Source: Thiodiazotropha sp050305635 (lineage in GTDB: Bacteria > Pseudomonadota > Gammaproteobacteria > Chromatiales > Chromatiaceae). Taken from it: DNA of 64,000 nucleotides. Each line of letters opens with the position of its first letter. Within the stretch, counting starts at the first letter, position 1. The notes below the pieces were generated by a model, which saw nothing but the letters and a program-made list of their open reading frames with translations, ran no database searches and was not told the origin of the DNA. Location of the stretch: NCBI GenBank assembly GCA_050305635.1, contig JBNLFS010000024.1, positions 46,940 through 110,939 of the forward strand. The letters run 5' to 3'. The position numbers and the translations under genes are program-made. Positions 9,055 to 16,995 of this stretch are shown in pieces.

Positions 9055-9793
9055 ACTGCTCTATCCGGATTGGCCGGCTTCCCCCCGGGTGCATGCGGTG
9101 ATGACCACCCGGAGGGGCGGGGTAAGTCAGGGCGTCTACGCCAGTCTCAACCTGGGGGACCACGTGGGTGATGACATTCGGAACGTGCAACGCAACCGGC
9201 AGCGCCTGACGGCCGCGGCCGGACTGCCTGCCGAGCCGGTCTGGCTGAAACAAGTGCACGGCTGCGAGGTGGTGGATGCCCGCGAGGCGGGTTGCGAGGC
9301 GGATGCCTCGTTTACCGACCGTGACGGGGTGGTCTGCGCTGTGCTGACGGCCGACTGTCTTCCCCTGCTGCTGAGCGACCGCTCGGGGCAGGCGGTGAGC
9401 GCGGTGCATGCGGGTTGGCGGGGGCTCGCCGCCGGGGTGATCGAACAGGCGGTGTCCCGCTTCGAAGCGCCCGCCGCTTCCCTGCTTGCGTGGATGGGAC
9501 CGGCCATCGGGCCGGCGGCCTTCGAGGTGGGCGATGAGGTCCGGCAGGCATTCATCGACCTTGAATCGGAGGATGCACGGGCTTTTCAGCCCGCAAAACC
9601 CGGGTATTGGCGGGCCGATCTCTACCGGCTGGCCCGATGGCGCCTGACCCGGGCCGGTGTGGGGTTCATCGGCGGCGGCGATTACTGTACAGTGACCGAC
9701 CGCGAGCGATTCTTCTCCTACCGGCGCGACGGTGTGACCGGGCGGATGGCGTCCCTGATCTGGCTTGGGGATCCAGTCTCTCGAGAGTCCTGA
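9035..9793 (+). CDS. pgeF: Peptidoglycan editing factor / purine nucleoside phosphorylase family (YfiH)
   Basis: Member of the DUF152/multicopper polyphenol oxidase family. In E. coli this protein (PgeF) keeps L-Ser out of peptidoglycan, and relatives act on purine nucleosides. The 252-aa product has the conserved metal-site residues: His in KQVHGCEVVDA, Cys in LTADCLPLLL and His in VHAGWRGL. It starts inside the end of rluD and is probably co-translated with it. The exact physiological substrate is not decided by sequence. Confidence 0.88.
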   Translation: MPLMPPELLYPDWPASPRVHAVMTTRRGGVSQGVYASLNLGDHVGDDIRNVQRNRQRLTAAAGLPAEPVWLKQVHGCEVVDAREAGCEADASFTDRDGVVCAVLTADCLPLLLSDRSGQAVSAVHAGWRGLAAGVIEQAVSRFEAPAASLLAWMGPAIGPAAFEVGDEVRQAFIDLESEDARAFQPAKPGYWRADLYRLARWRLTRAGVGFIGGGDYCTVTDRERFFSYRRDGVTGRMASLIWLGDPVSRES

Positions 9794-9858
9794 TGGAGAT
9801 AAGGTAATCCGTATGCGACCTGGAACAGGCTTCGCGGTGTGAACAACTGAGGTGAACA

Positions 9859-10377
9859 ATGAATTGGCAAATGTTGACTCTGGTGGGTGAAGATCAGCCC
9901 GGCATCGTCGCCCAGGTGACCGACGCACTGTACCGCGGAGGCATCACCCTGGGTGAGACTTCGATGATCCGTCTGGGCGGCAATTTCACCATCATGATGA
10001 TGGTCGGCAGTCAGGGAGAGGAGGCTGGACTGCGCGGGATACTCGATCCGGTGGCGCAGCATCTGGGCTTGCGATATCACCTGGACGCCATGCAGGGCGG
10101 TTTGCATCAGCACCGGGTTCCGAACTTCCAGGTACGGGTCAACGGCGCGGATCGGGCCGGCATCGTGGCGAATGTCACCGGAGCCCTGGCGGCGTGTGGA
10201 TTCAATATCCTGGAACTCGAATCCGACGTGGTGGGGAGCGCCGACAAACCGGTCTACATCATGACCATCCAAGGTTATGCGGACACCACCCTGGAAACCC
10301 TCGAATCGGCCCTCGCTGCCCTGGAAAACCAGGGGATCGATGTCCACGTATCCTCCATCGAGACCCTCATTGGCTGA
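9859..10377 (+). CDS. GcvR-like protein with two ACT domains
   Basis: The 172-aa protein consists of two tandem ACT domains (about 5-80 and 90-165), each beginning with the ligand-site pattern DQPGIVAQVT or DRAGIVANVT. This is the architecture of the glycine cleavage transcriptional repressor GcvR family, which in E. coli binds GcvA and glycine. A role in amino-acid-responsive control is therefore likely, but no gcv gene is present in the window. It follows pgeF by 65 bp and precedes def by 34 bp on the same strand. Confidence 0.8.
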   Translation: MNWQMLTLVGEDQPGIVAQVTDALYRGGITLGETSMIRLGGNFTIMMMVGSQGEEAGLRGILDPVAQHLGLRYHLDAMQGGLHQHRVPNFQVRVNGADRAGIVANVTGALAACGFNILELESDVVGSADKPVYIMTIQGYADTTLETLESALAALENQGIDVHVSSIETLIG

Positions 10378-10411
10378 GGTCTCCTAACACGGACCCGATA
10401 GATCCCGAGTC

Positions 10412-10927
10412 ATGGCTATTTTGGAAATCCTCACACTGCCGGATCCACGTCTCAAAGAGGTTGCGGAAGAGGTCAGCGTTTTCGATGAGGAACTGCTGGC
10501 ATTCATCGACGACCTGGAGGAGACCCGCCAGGCGGGTCCCGCCGCGGTGGGCATCGCCGCGCCCCAGGTGGGACGCGCTCAGAGAATCATCATCCTCGAC
10601 TGTTCCACGACCCGCAAACCGGTGCCGAACCATGGTCACCTGATCCTGGTGAATCCGGAAATCACCGAATGGGACGGTTTCGAACTGGGACGCGAGGGGT
10701 GTCTCTCCGTTCCGGACTACACCGGCAACGTGATCCGCGCGGAACGCATTAAGCTGCGGGCCCAGAGCCCCGCCGGCGAGCGGCTGGAGTTCTCCATGGA
10801 GGGCTTCGAGGCCCGGGCGCTGCAGCATGAAGTGGATCATTTGGATGGCCTGCTGTTCGTTGATCGGCTGGTGAGCCGGCGTACCGACCTGTTTCAGCGC
10901 AAGGTCTACAGTAAGGGAAAAAAATAG
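10412..10927 (+). CDS. def: Peptide deformylase
   Basis: Iron/zinc hydrolase that removes the N-formyl group from nascent proteins. All three family motifs are visible: GIAAPQVG (motif 1), EGCLSVP (motif 2, metal-binding Cys) and QHEVDHLDG (motif 3, HExxH-type metal-binding His pair and catalytic Glu). The 171-aa length is normal. It is not next to fmt here, so it may be a second deformylase of the genome; nothing suggests loss of activity. Confidence 0.94.
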   Translation: MAILEILTLPDPRLKEVAEEVSVFDEELLAFIDDLEETRQAGPAAVGIAAPQVGRAQRIIILDCSTTRKPVPNHGHLILVNPEITEWDGFELGREGCLSVPDYTGNVIRAERIKLRAQSPAGERLEFSMEGFEARALQHEVDHLDGLLFVDRLVSRRTDLFQRKVYSKGKK

Positions 10928-10970
10928 CCTTCCGACACGGTTCGCCGCCCGCTGCAATGGATCCCACGAC

Positions 10971-11675
10971 ATGACAAGCCTCCCCACGGTAACTCTGTTG
11001 ATACTGCTGGCGGCGGCTCTGTTGCTGTGGTTGGAGCGGACCTGCCGGTCTGCCCAGGGGGCGGACTGGGGCGGGTTCTGGCTGAACCGGCTGGACGGTC
11101 TCAATCGGCTCTACTGCCGGCATTTTCAGCATCTGCCTCCGCTTAGCCTGCCGTTACCGGAGTCCGGTGCGGCGATCGTCGTCTCTAATCACATCTCCGG
11201 TCTGGATCCCTTGTTGATGATCGCCGCCAGTCGCCGTCCCCTGCGTTTCATGATCGCCCGCGAGCAGTATGAGCGCTTCGGTCTGCGCTGGCTGTTCCAT
11301 GCAGTGGGCTGCATCCCGGTGGATCGTGCCACCAATCCCGAGAAGGCGATGCGCCAGGCCTTCAAGGCCCTGCGGGACGGTGAGGTGGTGGCCCTGTTTC
11401 CCCATGGCAAGATTCATCTGGACACGGATCCCCCAAGAAAAATCAAGGCCGGGGCCGCGCGTCTCGCCTGTATCACCGGGTCGCCTCTGGTGCCGATTAG
11501 GATCCGTGGGGTGCGTGCTCAGGGGCATATCTTCAAACCCCTGATCCTGCGTGGCGCGGCGGTGATCGAGGTGCTGCCGGTGGTCGAATCCTGGGCCGGT
11601 GATTCCGCGGCGCTGAATCAGCGGATTCAGGGTCTGCTCGATGGTGTGTCGGAGTACCGTAAACAGGGGCGTTAG
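10971..11675 (+). CDS. 1-acyl-sn-glycerol-3-phosphate acyltransferase-like protein (PlsC family)
   Basis: The 234-aa protein has an N-terminal membrane helix (VTLLILLAAALLLWLE) and the PlsC acyltransferase domain. The catalytic HX4D box is NHISGLDPL, and block III reads FPHG where most family members have FPEG. Family members transfer acyl chains to lysophosphatidic acid or related lysolipids at the inner membrane. The unusual His in FPHG and the short length make the exact substrate uncertain. It follows def by 43 bp on the same strand. Confidence 0.82.
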   Translation: MTSLPTVTLLILLAAALLLWLERTCRSAQGADWGGFWLNRLDGLNRLYCRHFQHLPPLSLPLPESGAAIVVSNHISGLDPLLMIAASRRPLRFMIAREQYERFGLRWLFHAVGCIPVDRATNPEKAMRQAFKALRDGEVVALFPHGKIHLDTDPPRKIKAGAARLACITGSPLVPIRIRGVRAQGHIFKPLILRGAAVIEVLPVVESWAGDSAALNQRIQGLLDGVSEYRKQGR

Positions 11676-11743
11676 TGTGGTTTCCGATCTCTTGAGCAAG
11701 TATCATGGCGCCCAGTTTTTTTCTTGCTTGTTAAGGATTGATA

Positions 11744-13069
11744 ATGAAAGTAACAGTATTTGGGTCGGGTTACGTGGGGCTGGTAACCGGCGCCTGTCTT
11801 GCCGAAGTGGGTAACGACGTGGTCTGCATGGATGTTGACAGCCGTAAGATCGACATGCTCAACCAGGGTGAAATCCCCATCTATGAACCGGGCCTCGAGG
11901 ACATGGTGATGCGCAACGCCAAGGCCGGACGGTTGAGTTTCACCACCGATGTGGAGCATGCGGTGTCCCACGGACTGTTCCAGTTCATTGCGGTGGGTAC
12001 CCCGCCGGATGAGGATGGCTCCGCGGATCTGCAGTATGTTTTGGCGGTGGCCGAATCGATCGCCTCCCACATGCAGGAGTACCGGGTGGTGGTGGACAAG
12101 TCCACGGTGCCGGTGGGTACTGCGGACAAGGTGCGTGATCGGATCAGCCAGACCCTGGAAGCCCTGGGTAAGCAGGTGGAGTTCGACGTGGTGTCCAACC
12201 CGGAATTCCTCAAGGAGGGCGCGGCCCTCGACGATTTCATGAAGCCGGACCGGATCATCATCGGTACCGACAACCCCCGCACCACCGAATTGCTGCGCGC
12301 CCTCTATGCCCCGTTCAACCGCAATCACGATCGTCTGGTCGCCATGGACATTCGCTCCGCCGAACTGACCAAGTACGCGGCCAACGCGATCCTCGCCACC
12401 AAGATCAGCTTCATGAACGAACTGTCCAACCTGGCGGAACGCCTGGGGGCCGACATCGAGGAGGTGCGCCGGGGTATCGGTGCGGACCGGCGCATCGGTT
12501 ATTACTTTATCTACCCCGGTTGCGGCTACGGTGGCTCCTGTTTTCCCAAGGACGTGAAGGCCCTGGAGCGCACCGCCCGGGAAGTGGGCTACAACGCGGA
12601 ACTGCTCAGCGCGGTGGAAGCGGTCAACTACCGGCAGAAGCAGGTGCTGTTCGACAAGATTCAGCGCCACTACGGGGGCGACGTCAAGGGCAAGACCTTT
12701 GCCCTATGGGGCCTCTCCTTCAAGCCCAACACCGACGACATGCGCGAGGCCTCGAGCCGGGTGCTGATGGAAGCCTTGTGGGCCGCCGGCGCCAAGGTCC
12801 GGGCCTATGACCCGGAAGCCATGGAGGAGTGTCAGAGGATCTACGGCGAACGCGACGACCTGGTCTACTGCGAAGATCAGGATGACACCCTGCAAGGCGC
12901 GGACGCCCTGATCGTGGTCACGGAATGGCAGGTGTTCCGCAGTCCCGATTTCGATCATCTCAAGCAGGCTCTGAGCGCCCCGGTGATCTTCGACGGCCGT
13001 AACATCTACGATCCGGCCCGGCTCAAGGCGGCGGGTTTCAGTTACTACGCCATCGGTCGGGGCGACTGA
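11744..13069 (+). CDS. ugd: UDP-glucose 6-dehydrogenase
   Basis: Oxidises UDP-glucose to UDP-glucuronate with two NAD+, supplying precursors for capsule, exopolysaccharide or lipid A modification. The ATG at 11744, 6 bp after AAGGA, gives 441 aa; a TTG two codons earlier is less likely. The Rossmann motif GSGYVGL (7-13), the segment STVPVGT and the active-site Cys266 in GCGYGGSCFPKD are intact, as is the C-terminal UDP-binding domain. No polysaccharide cluster is adjacent. Confidence 0.95.
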   Translation: MKVTVFGSGYVGLVTGACLAEVGNDVVCMDVDSRKIDMLNQGEIPIYEPGLEDMVMRNAKAGRLSFTTDVEHAVSHGLFQFIAVGTPPDEDGSADLQYVLAVAESIASHMQEYRVVVDKSTVPVGTADKVRDRISQTLEALGKQVEFDVVSNPEFLKEGAALDDFMKPDRIIIGTDNPRTTELLRALYAPFNRNHDRLVAMDIRSAELTKYAANAILATKISFMNELSNLAERLGADIEEVRRGIGADRRIGYYFIYPGCGYGGSCFPKDVKALERTAREVGYNAELLSAVEAVNYRQKQVLFDKIQRHYGGDVKGKTFALWGLSFKPNTDDMREASSRVLMEALWAAGAKVRAYDPEAMEECQRIYGERDDLVYCEDQDDTLQGADALIVVTEWQVFRSPDFDHLKQALSAPVIFDGRNIYDPARLKAAGFSYYAIGRGD

Positions 13070-13086
13070 TCCCCGGGCTCAACGGT

Positions 13087-13120
13087 CACGCATCCGGGAG
13101 TGGATCCACTCGGGTGCGTG
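13087..13120. terminator. Hairpin after ugd, possible weak terminator
   Basis: CACGCAtCCGGGAGTG pairs with CACTCgGGTGCGTG around GATC, starting 18 bp past the ugd stop. The stem is long, but no run of T follows, so it could be a Rho-independent stem without U-tract or an mRNA-stabilising hairpin before tex. Confidence 0.45.
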
Positions 13121-13166
13121 AGATTCACACATTCCCTTATCCACTACCTCACAGGTTTCCTGATTG

Positions 13167-15485
13167 ATGTCCATTTCCCGTCGTATTGCCGAAGAGCTAC
13201 AGGTTCGCGTTCCCCAGGTCGATGCCACCATCGGGCTGTTGGATGAGGGGGCCACGGTCCCGTTCATCGCCCGTTATCGAAAAGAAGTGACCGGAGGCCT
13301 GGACGATACCCAACTGCGTAACCTGAGCGAACGGCTGATCTACCTGCGCGAACTCGAAGAGCGTCGGGAGACGGTGCTCAAATCCATCGATGAGCAGGGC
13401 AAACTGGACGAGGCGCTGAAAGGCGCGATCCTGGCGGCGGATACCAAGACCCGCCTCGAGGATCTCTACCTGCCCTACAAACCCAAACGCCGCACCAAGG
13501 CGCAGATCGCCCGGGAGGCAGGTTTGGAACCCCTGGCGCAAAGCCTGTTCGAGGATCCTGCCCAGGATCCCCAGCAGACTGCGGCAGCCTATGTGGACGC
13601 GGACAAGGGGGTGGCGGATGCCGAAGCGGCCCTGGAAGGGGCGCGTCAGATCCTCATGGAACGTTTCGCCGAGGATGCGGAGCTGGTGGGCAGCCTGCGC
13701 GAATACCTGTGGGAACAGGGACTGCTGGTCTCGAAGGTGATCCCGGGCAAGGAGCAGGAGGGGAAGAAGTTCTCCGACTACTTCGATGTCTCAGAGGCCC
13801 TGCAGCGGATTCCTTCCCACCGGGCGCTGGCCATGTTCCGGGGCCGTCAGGAGGGCATTCTGACCCTCGACATCGTGCTGCCCGGTGAAGAGGATCTGAA
13901 ACCCACCGATTCCGGTATCGCGGAGGGCATGATCGCCAGCCATTTCCGGATCCTCAACCAGGGTCGCGCAGCGGATGCCTGGCTGCAGGGTGTGGTGCGC
14001 TGGGCCTGGCGGATCAAGATCCTCACCCATCTGGATACCCATCTCAAAACCCGCCTGCGGGAGGCCGCGGAGCAGGAGGCGATCCAGGTCTTCGCGCGCA
14101 ATCTGCATGACCTGCTGCTGGCCGCGCCGGCCGGACCGCGGACCACCATCGGCCTCGATCCGGGGCTGCGCACCGGGGTCAAGGTGGCGGTGGTGGACCA
14201 GACCGGCAAGCTGCTGGAGACCGCGACCATCTACCCCCATGCACCGAAAAAGCACTGGCAGGAATCGATCGGTCTGCTCGCCGACCTGGCGCGGCGTCAT
14301 CAGGCGCAACTGATCAGTATCGGCAATGGCACCGCCTCCCGGGAAACCGACAAACTGGCCGCGGACCTGATTCGTCAGTTCCCCCAGCTGGGGCTGACCA
14401 AGGTCATGGTCAGCGAGGCGGGGGCCTCGGTTTACTCCGCCTCGGCCTTCGCCGCGGATGAATTTCCGGACCTGGATGTTTCATTGCGTGGGGCGGTCTC
14501 CATCGCCCGACGGTTGCAGGACCCGCTGGCGGAACTGGTGAAGATCGACCCGAAATCGATCGGTGTGGGGCAGTACCAGCACGATGTCTCCCAGGTGAAA
14601 CTGGCGCGTCAGCTCGATGCGGTGGTGGAGGATTGCGTCAACGGGGTTGGGGTGGATATCAACATGGCCTCGGTGCCGCTGCTGCAGCGGGTGGCCGGGC
14701 TGTCCTCCGGTCTGGCGGCGAATATCGTCAAATACCGGGAGGAGCATGGCCGTTTCCATAACCGCAGGCAGATCCTCGAGGTGCCGAGACTGGGGGCTAA
14801 GGCCTTCGAACAGTGTGCCGGGTTTCTGCGCATCATGAACGGGGACAATCCCCTGGATGCCTCCGCGGTCCACCCGGAGGCCTACCCGGTGGTGGAGCGC
14901 ATTCTTGCCAAAACCGGTCGCCCGATGACCCAGCTGATCGGCGATACCCCGTTTCTCAACACCCTGGCGGCGAACGACTATACGGATGAACAGTTCGGTC
15001 TGCCCACGGTGCGTGACATCATCCGCGAGCTGGACAAGCCGGGCCGCGACCCGCGTCCGGAGTTCAAGACCGCCAGTTTCAAGGAGGGGGTCGAGACCCT
15101 GGAGGACCTGCAGAACGGCATGATCCTCGAAGGAGTGGTGACCAACGTCACCAACTTCGGCGCCTTCGTGGATATCGGGGTTCACCAGGACGGCCTGGTG
15201 CACATCTCCGCTCTCGCGGACCGCTTCGTCAAGGATCCCCACGATGTGGTCAAGGCGGGGGATCTGGTCAAGGTCAAAGTGATGGAGGTGGATATTCCCC
15301 GTCGGCGGATCGGTCTGAGCATGCGGCTCAACGAGCAGGCCTCCGCCCAATCCCGGGATGGGCAGGAACGACGGGGCGCCGAGCACCGCGCAGCGGACAG
15401 ATCCCGCAAGCCTGAGCGTAAACCCAAATCCCAGCCGCCCACGGGGGCCATGGCCGCCGCTTTCGCCAAGTTGGCCAAAGGCTAG
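13167..15485 (+). CDS. tex: Tex, S1-domain RNA-binding transcription accessory protein
   Basis: Conserved nucleic-acid-binding protein (772 aa from ATG 13167). In order it shows the helical Tex N-terminal domain with the hallmark GATVPFIARYRKEVTGGLDD, a YqgF/RNase H-like domain (about 320-450, TTIGLDPGLRTGVKVAVVD), helix-hairpin-helix segments (NIVKYREEHGRFHNRRQ) and a C-terminal S1 domain (LEGVVTNVTNFGAFVDIGVH). A basic low-complexity tail rich in Arg, Lys and Pro ends it. Length is typical. In other bacteria Tex affects virulence gene expression and stress tolerance by RNA or polymerase contact; the role here is inferred from that. Confidence 0.95.
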   Translation: MSISRRIAEELQVRVPQVDATIGLLDEGATVPFIARYRKEVTGGLDDTQLRNLSERLIYLRELEERRETVLKSIDEQGKLDEALKGAILAADTKTRLEDLYLPYKPKRRTKAQIAREAGLEPLAQSLFEDPAQDPQQTAAAYVDADKGVADAEAALEGARQILMERFAEDAELVGSLREYLWEQGLLVSKVIPGKEQEGKKFSDYFDVSEALQRIPSHRALAMFRGRQEGILTLDIVLPGEEDLKPTDSGIAEGMIASHFRILNQGRAADAWLQGVVRWAWRIKILTHLDTHLKTRLREAAEQEAIQVFARNLHDLLLAAPAGPRTTIGLDPGLRTGVKVAVVDQTGKLLETATIYPHAPKKHWQESIGLLADLARRHQAQLISIGNGTASRETDKLAADLIRQFPQLGLTKVMVSEAGASVYSASAFAADEFPDLDVSLRGAVSIARRLQDPLAELVKIDPKSIGVGQYQHDVSQVKLARQLDAVVEDCVNGVGVDINMASVPLLQRVAGLSSGLAANIVKYREEHGRFHNRRQILEVPRLGAKAFEQCAGFLRIMNGDNPLDASAVHPEAYPVVERILAKTGRPMTQLIGDTPFLNTLAANDYTDEQFGLPTVRDIIRELDKPGRDPRPEFKTASFKEGVETLEDLQNGMILEGVVTNVTNFGAFVDIGVHQDGLVHISALADRFVKDPHDVVKAGDLVKVKVMEVDIPRRRIGLSMRLNEQASAQSRDGQERRGAEHRAADRSRKPERKPKSQPPTGAMAAAFAKLAKG

Positions 15486-15542
15486 AAGCGCGACGCTTCC
15501 TGGTCCTGCCTGCGAGCTTAACCTGATGTTCAGCGCGCCAGC

Positions 15543-15579
15543 AGCAGGGCGGCGATGAAACTCAGGTTGGCAATCGGGA
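15543..15579. repeat. Stray copy of the 3' end of the adjacent EamA gene
   Basis: These 37 bp match 15871-15907, inside the EamA transporter gene, with one mismatch and in the same orientation. It is a short duplicated scrap about 200 bp beyond the gene's end. The pair suggests replacement or slippage at the gene's 3' side, with REP-like repeats now between the copies. Confidence 0.75.
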
Positions 15580-15621
15580 ACTCGCTATGCTCAGACAGCT
15601 TGCCCTGGAGTTTCGGAGGGT

Positions 15622-15728
15622 TGTTCCCGGGTTCCGCTTTGCTGCACCCGGGCTACGGCCACACGGGAATCTCAAGAGGAGCGAGCGTCACCTGTAGCCC
15701 GGGTGAAACGAAGTGGAACCCGGGATCC
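15622..15728. repeat. Inverted pair of CCCGGGT palindromic (REP/BIME-like) repeats
   Basis: One unit at 15624-15657 (CCCGGGTTCC...ACCCGGGCTAC) and one in opposite orientation at 15694-15728 (GTAGCCCGGGTG...AACCCGGGATCC). Each unit folds on itself, and the pair is arranged head to head like a BIME. Related single units occur at 33433, 40317 and 49061, all intergenic. The rest of the 15486-15776 gap is non-coding. Confidence 0.8.
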
Positions 15729-15776
15729 GGCAGAATGCGAAAGCACTGACATCAGTGTGACAACCATTTCATGAGG

Positions 15777-16631
15777 TCATTTAGACAATAGAAGGATCGA
15801 AACCACGGCGCAAACTATGGCAGTGATTTTTTGACCGCTAAGACGCTCCCAGCCCAGCAGCAGCGAGAAGAGCAGGGCGGCGATGAAACTCAGGTTGGCG
15901 ATCGGGATCACCAGGCTGGCATCCCCCAGGGCCATGGCCATTACCAGGAAATTTACGATCAATGTGACCAGCACCCCGGAGACCAGACCGTACAGGAGGG
16001 GTTTGGTGTGTGGGTGGAAGCCCTCTTCACGGATCAAGGCATAGATCGCTCCACCGACGATCCAGCAGCATGCGGCGATCAGCAGCAGTCGTTCCCCGTC
16101 CGCGCCCTGGTTCAAACCCGCCTTGGTCAATACTCCGTAGACCGCCCGCAGCAGCGAGGCCAGGATGGCCACGGCGAGGAAACGTTGGAACAGCCGGTCA
16201 TGGGACTGCATCCGACCAGTCTGCAGCAACAACAGCACCGCGAGCATACCCAGGGCGATACCCGTGGCCTGCAGCAGGCTCAGGGACTCCCTCAGGAACC
16301 ACACCGACATCACCACCACCCCGAGGGTGTTGAGGCGATAGAGGGTGGAGCCGAGGCTCACCTCGATATGCGCCAGGCTCTCGATCAACAGCAGATTCGA
16401 CAGGGTCAGCGCCACCCCGGCGCCCAGGCCATACAGCAGGTCGTTTGCAGTGAACCCCGCCCAGCCGCCCCCGGGCGGGCTGAACCCCAGTTGCAGTCCC
16501 GCCCAGACTACGCCGATGAGGGCGATCACGGTACCTCGGGATCGGGCCTTGATCGCATAGCGCTTGAATACCAGGTCATTGAGACCGGCGAAGAACAGGC
16601 TCAGCAGGGCATACAGGATGGCGGGATTCAT
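15777..16631 (-). CDS. EamA/DMT-family transporter
   Basis: The 284-aa protein consists of about ten hydrophobic segments in two repeated halves, the drug/metabolite transporter fold. It begins MNPAILYALLSLFFAGLNDL and carries the internal pattern GSTLYRLNTLGVVVMSVWFLRES typical of EamA halves. Family members export or import small metabolites; the substrate cannot be told. A short duplicate of its 3' region lies downstream at 15543. No partner gene is evident. Confidence 0.82.
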   Translation of the reverse strand: MNPAILYALLSLFFAGLNDLVFKRYAIKARSRGTVIALIGVVWAGLQLGFSPPGGGWAGFTANDLLYGLGAGVALTLSNLLLIESLAHIEVSLGSTLYRLNTLGVVVMSVWFLRESLSLLQATGIALGMLAVLLLLQTGRMQSHDRLFQRFLAVAILASLLRAVYGVLTKAGLNQGADGERLLLIAACCWIVGGAIYALIREEGFHPHTKPLLYGLVSGVLVTLIVNFLVMAMALGDASLVIPIANLSFIAALLFSLLLGWERLSGQKITAIVCAVVSILLLSK

Positions 16632-16682
16632 CGGGCCTACACTGGCATGCCTCGCCGGTGGTTGTCCATCAATCTGGGGTAA

Positions 16683-16980
16683 AGTCTCCGGGGCGCGTGG
16701 GCCGTATTACTGGCCCGCTTCAGCGGTCCTCTGTCCTGGGTGATGCCGGCCCTGGCCGGGGTGTTTCGTCTCGATTACGCGGCGTTCACCCGCTTCAATG
16801 CCCTGGGCGTGGCGCTGGGCATCGGTCAGTTCATCCTGATCGGTTACTTTTTCGGCCGCCACCTGCCGGAACTGCTTGCAATGATGGGGCGTTTCGGTGG
16901 GTGGGGTGTTGTGTCTGGGGTTGCTGCTGTGGGGTTGGCGGATTCATGCCGCCACCCGTCACCCGCAGCAGTCCGGGTGA
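16683..16980 (+). pseudogene. Remnant of a DedA-family membrane protein gene
   Basis: Reading from just after a TAA at 16680, the frame gives AVLLARFSGPLSWVMPALAGVFRLDYAAFTRFNALG and then IGYFFG. This matches the pattern of the DedA/VTT C-terminal half (R-F-x-P...LAG...M-x-Y-x-x-F...N...GYFFG). No start codon or N-terminal half exists. Near 16905-16915 the frame must shift by one to reach LCLGLLLWGWRI and a TGA at 16978. The gene is therefore truncated and frameshifted. DedA proteins are undecaprenyl-phosphate or phospholipid flippases. Confidence 0.65.
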
Positions 16981-16995
16981 CGGGTGAGGCGCCGA

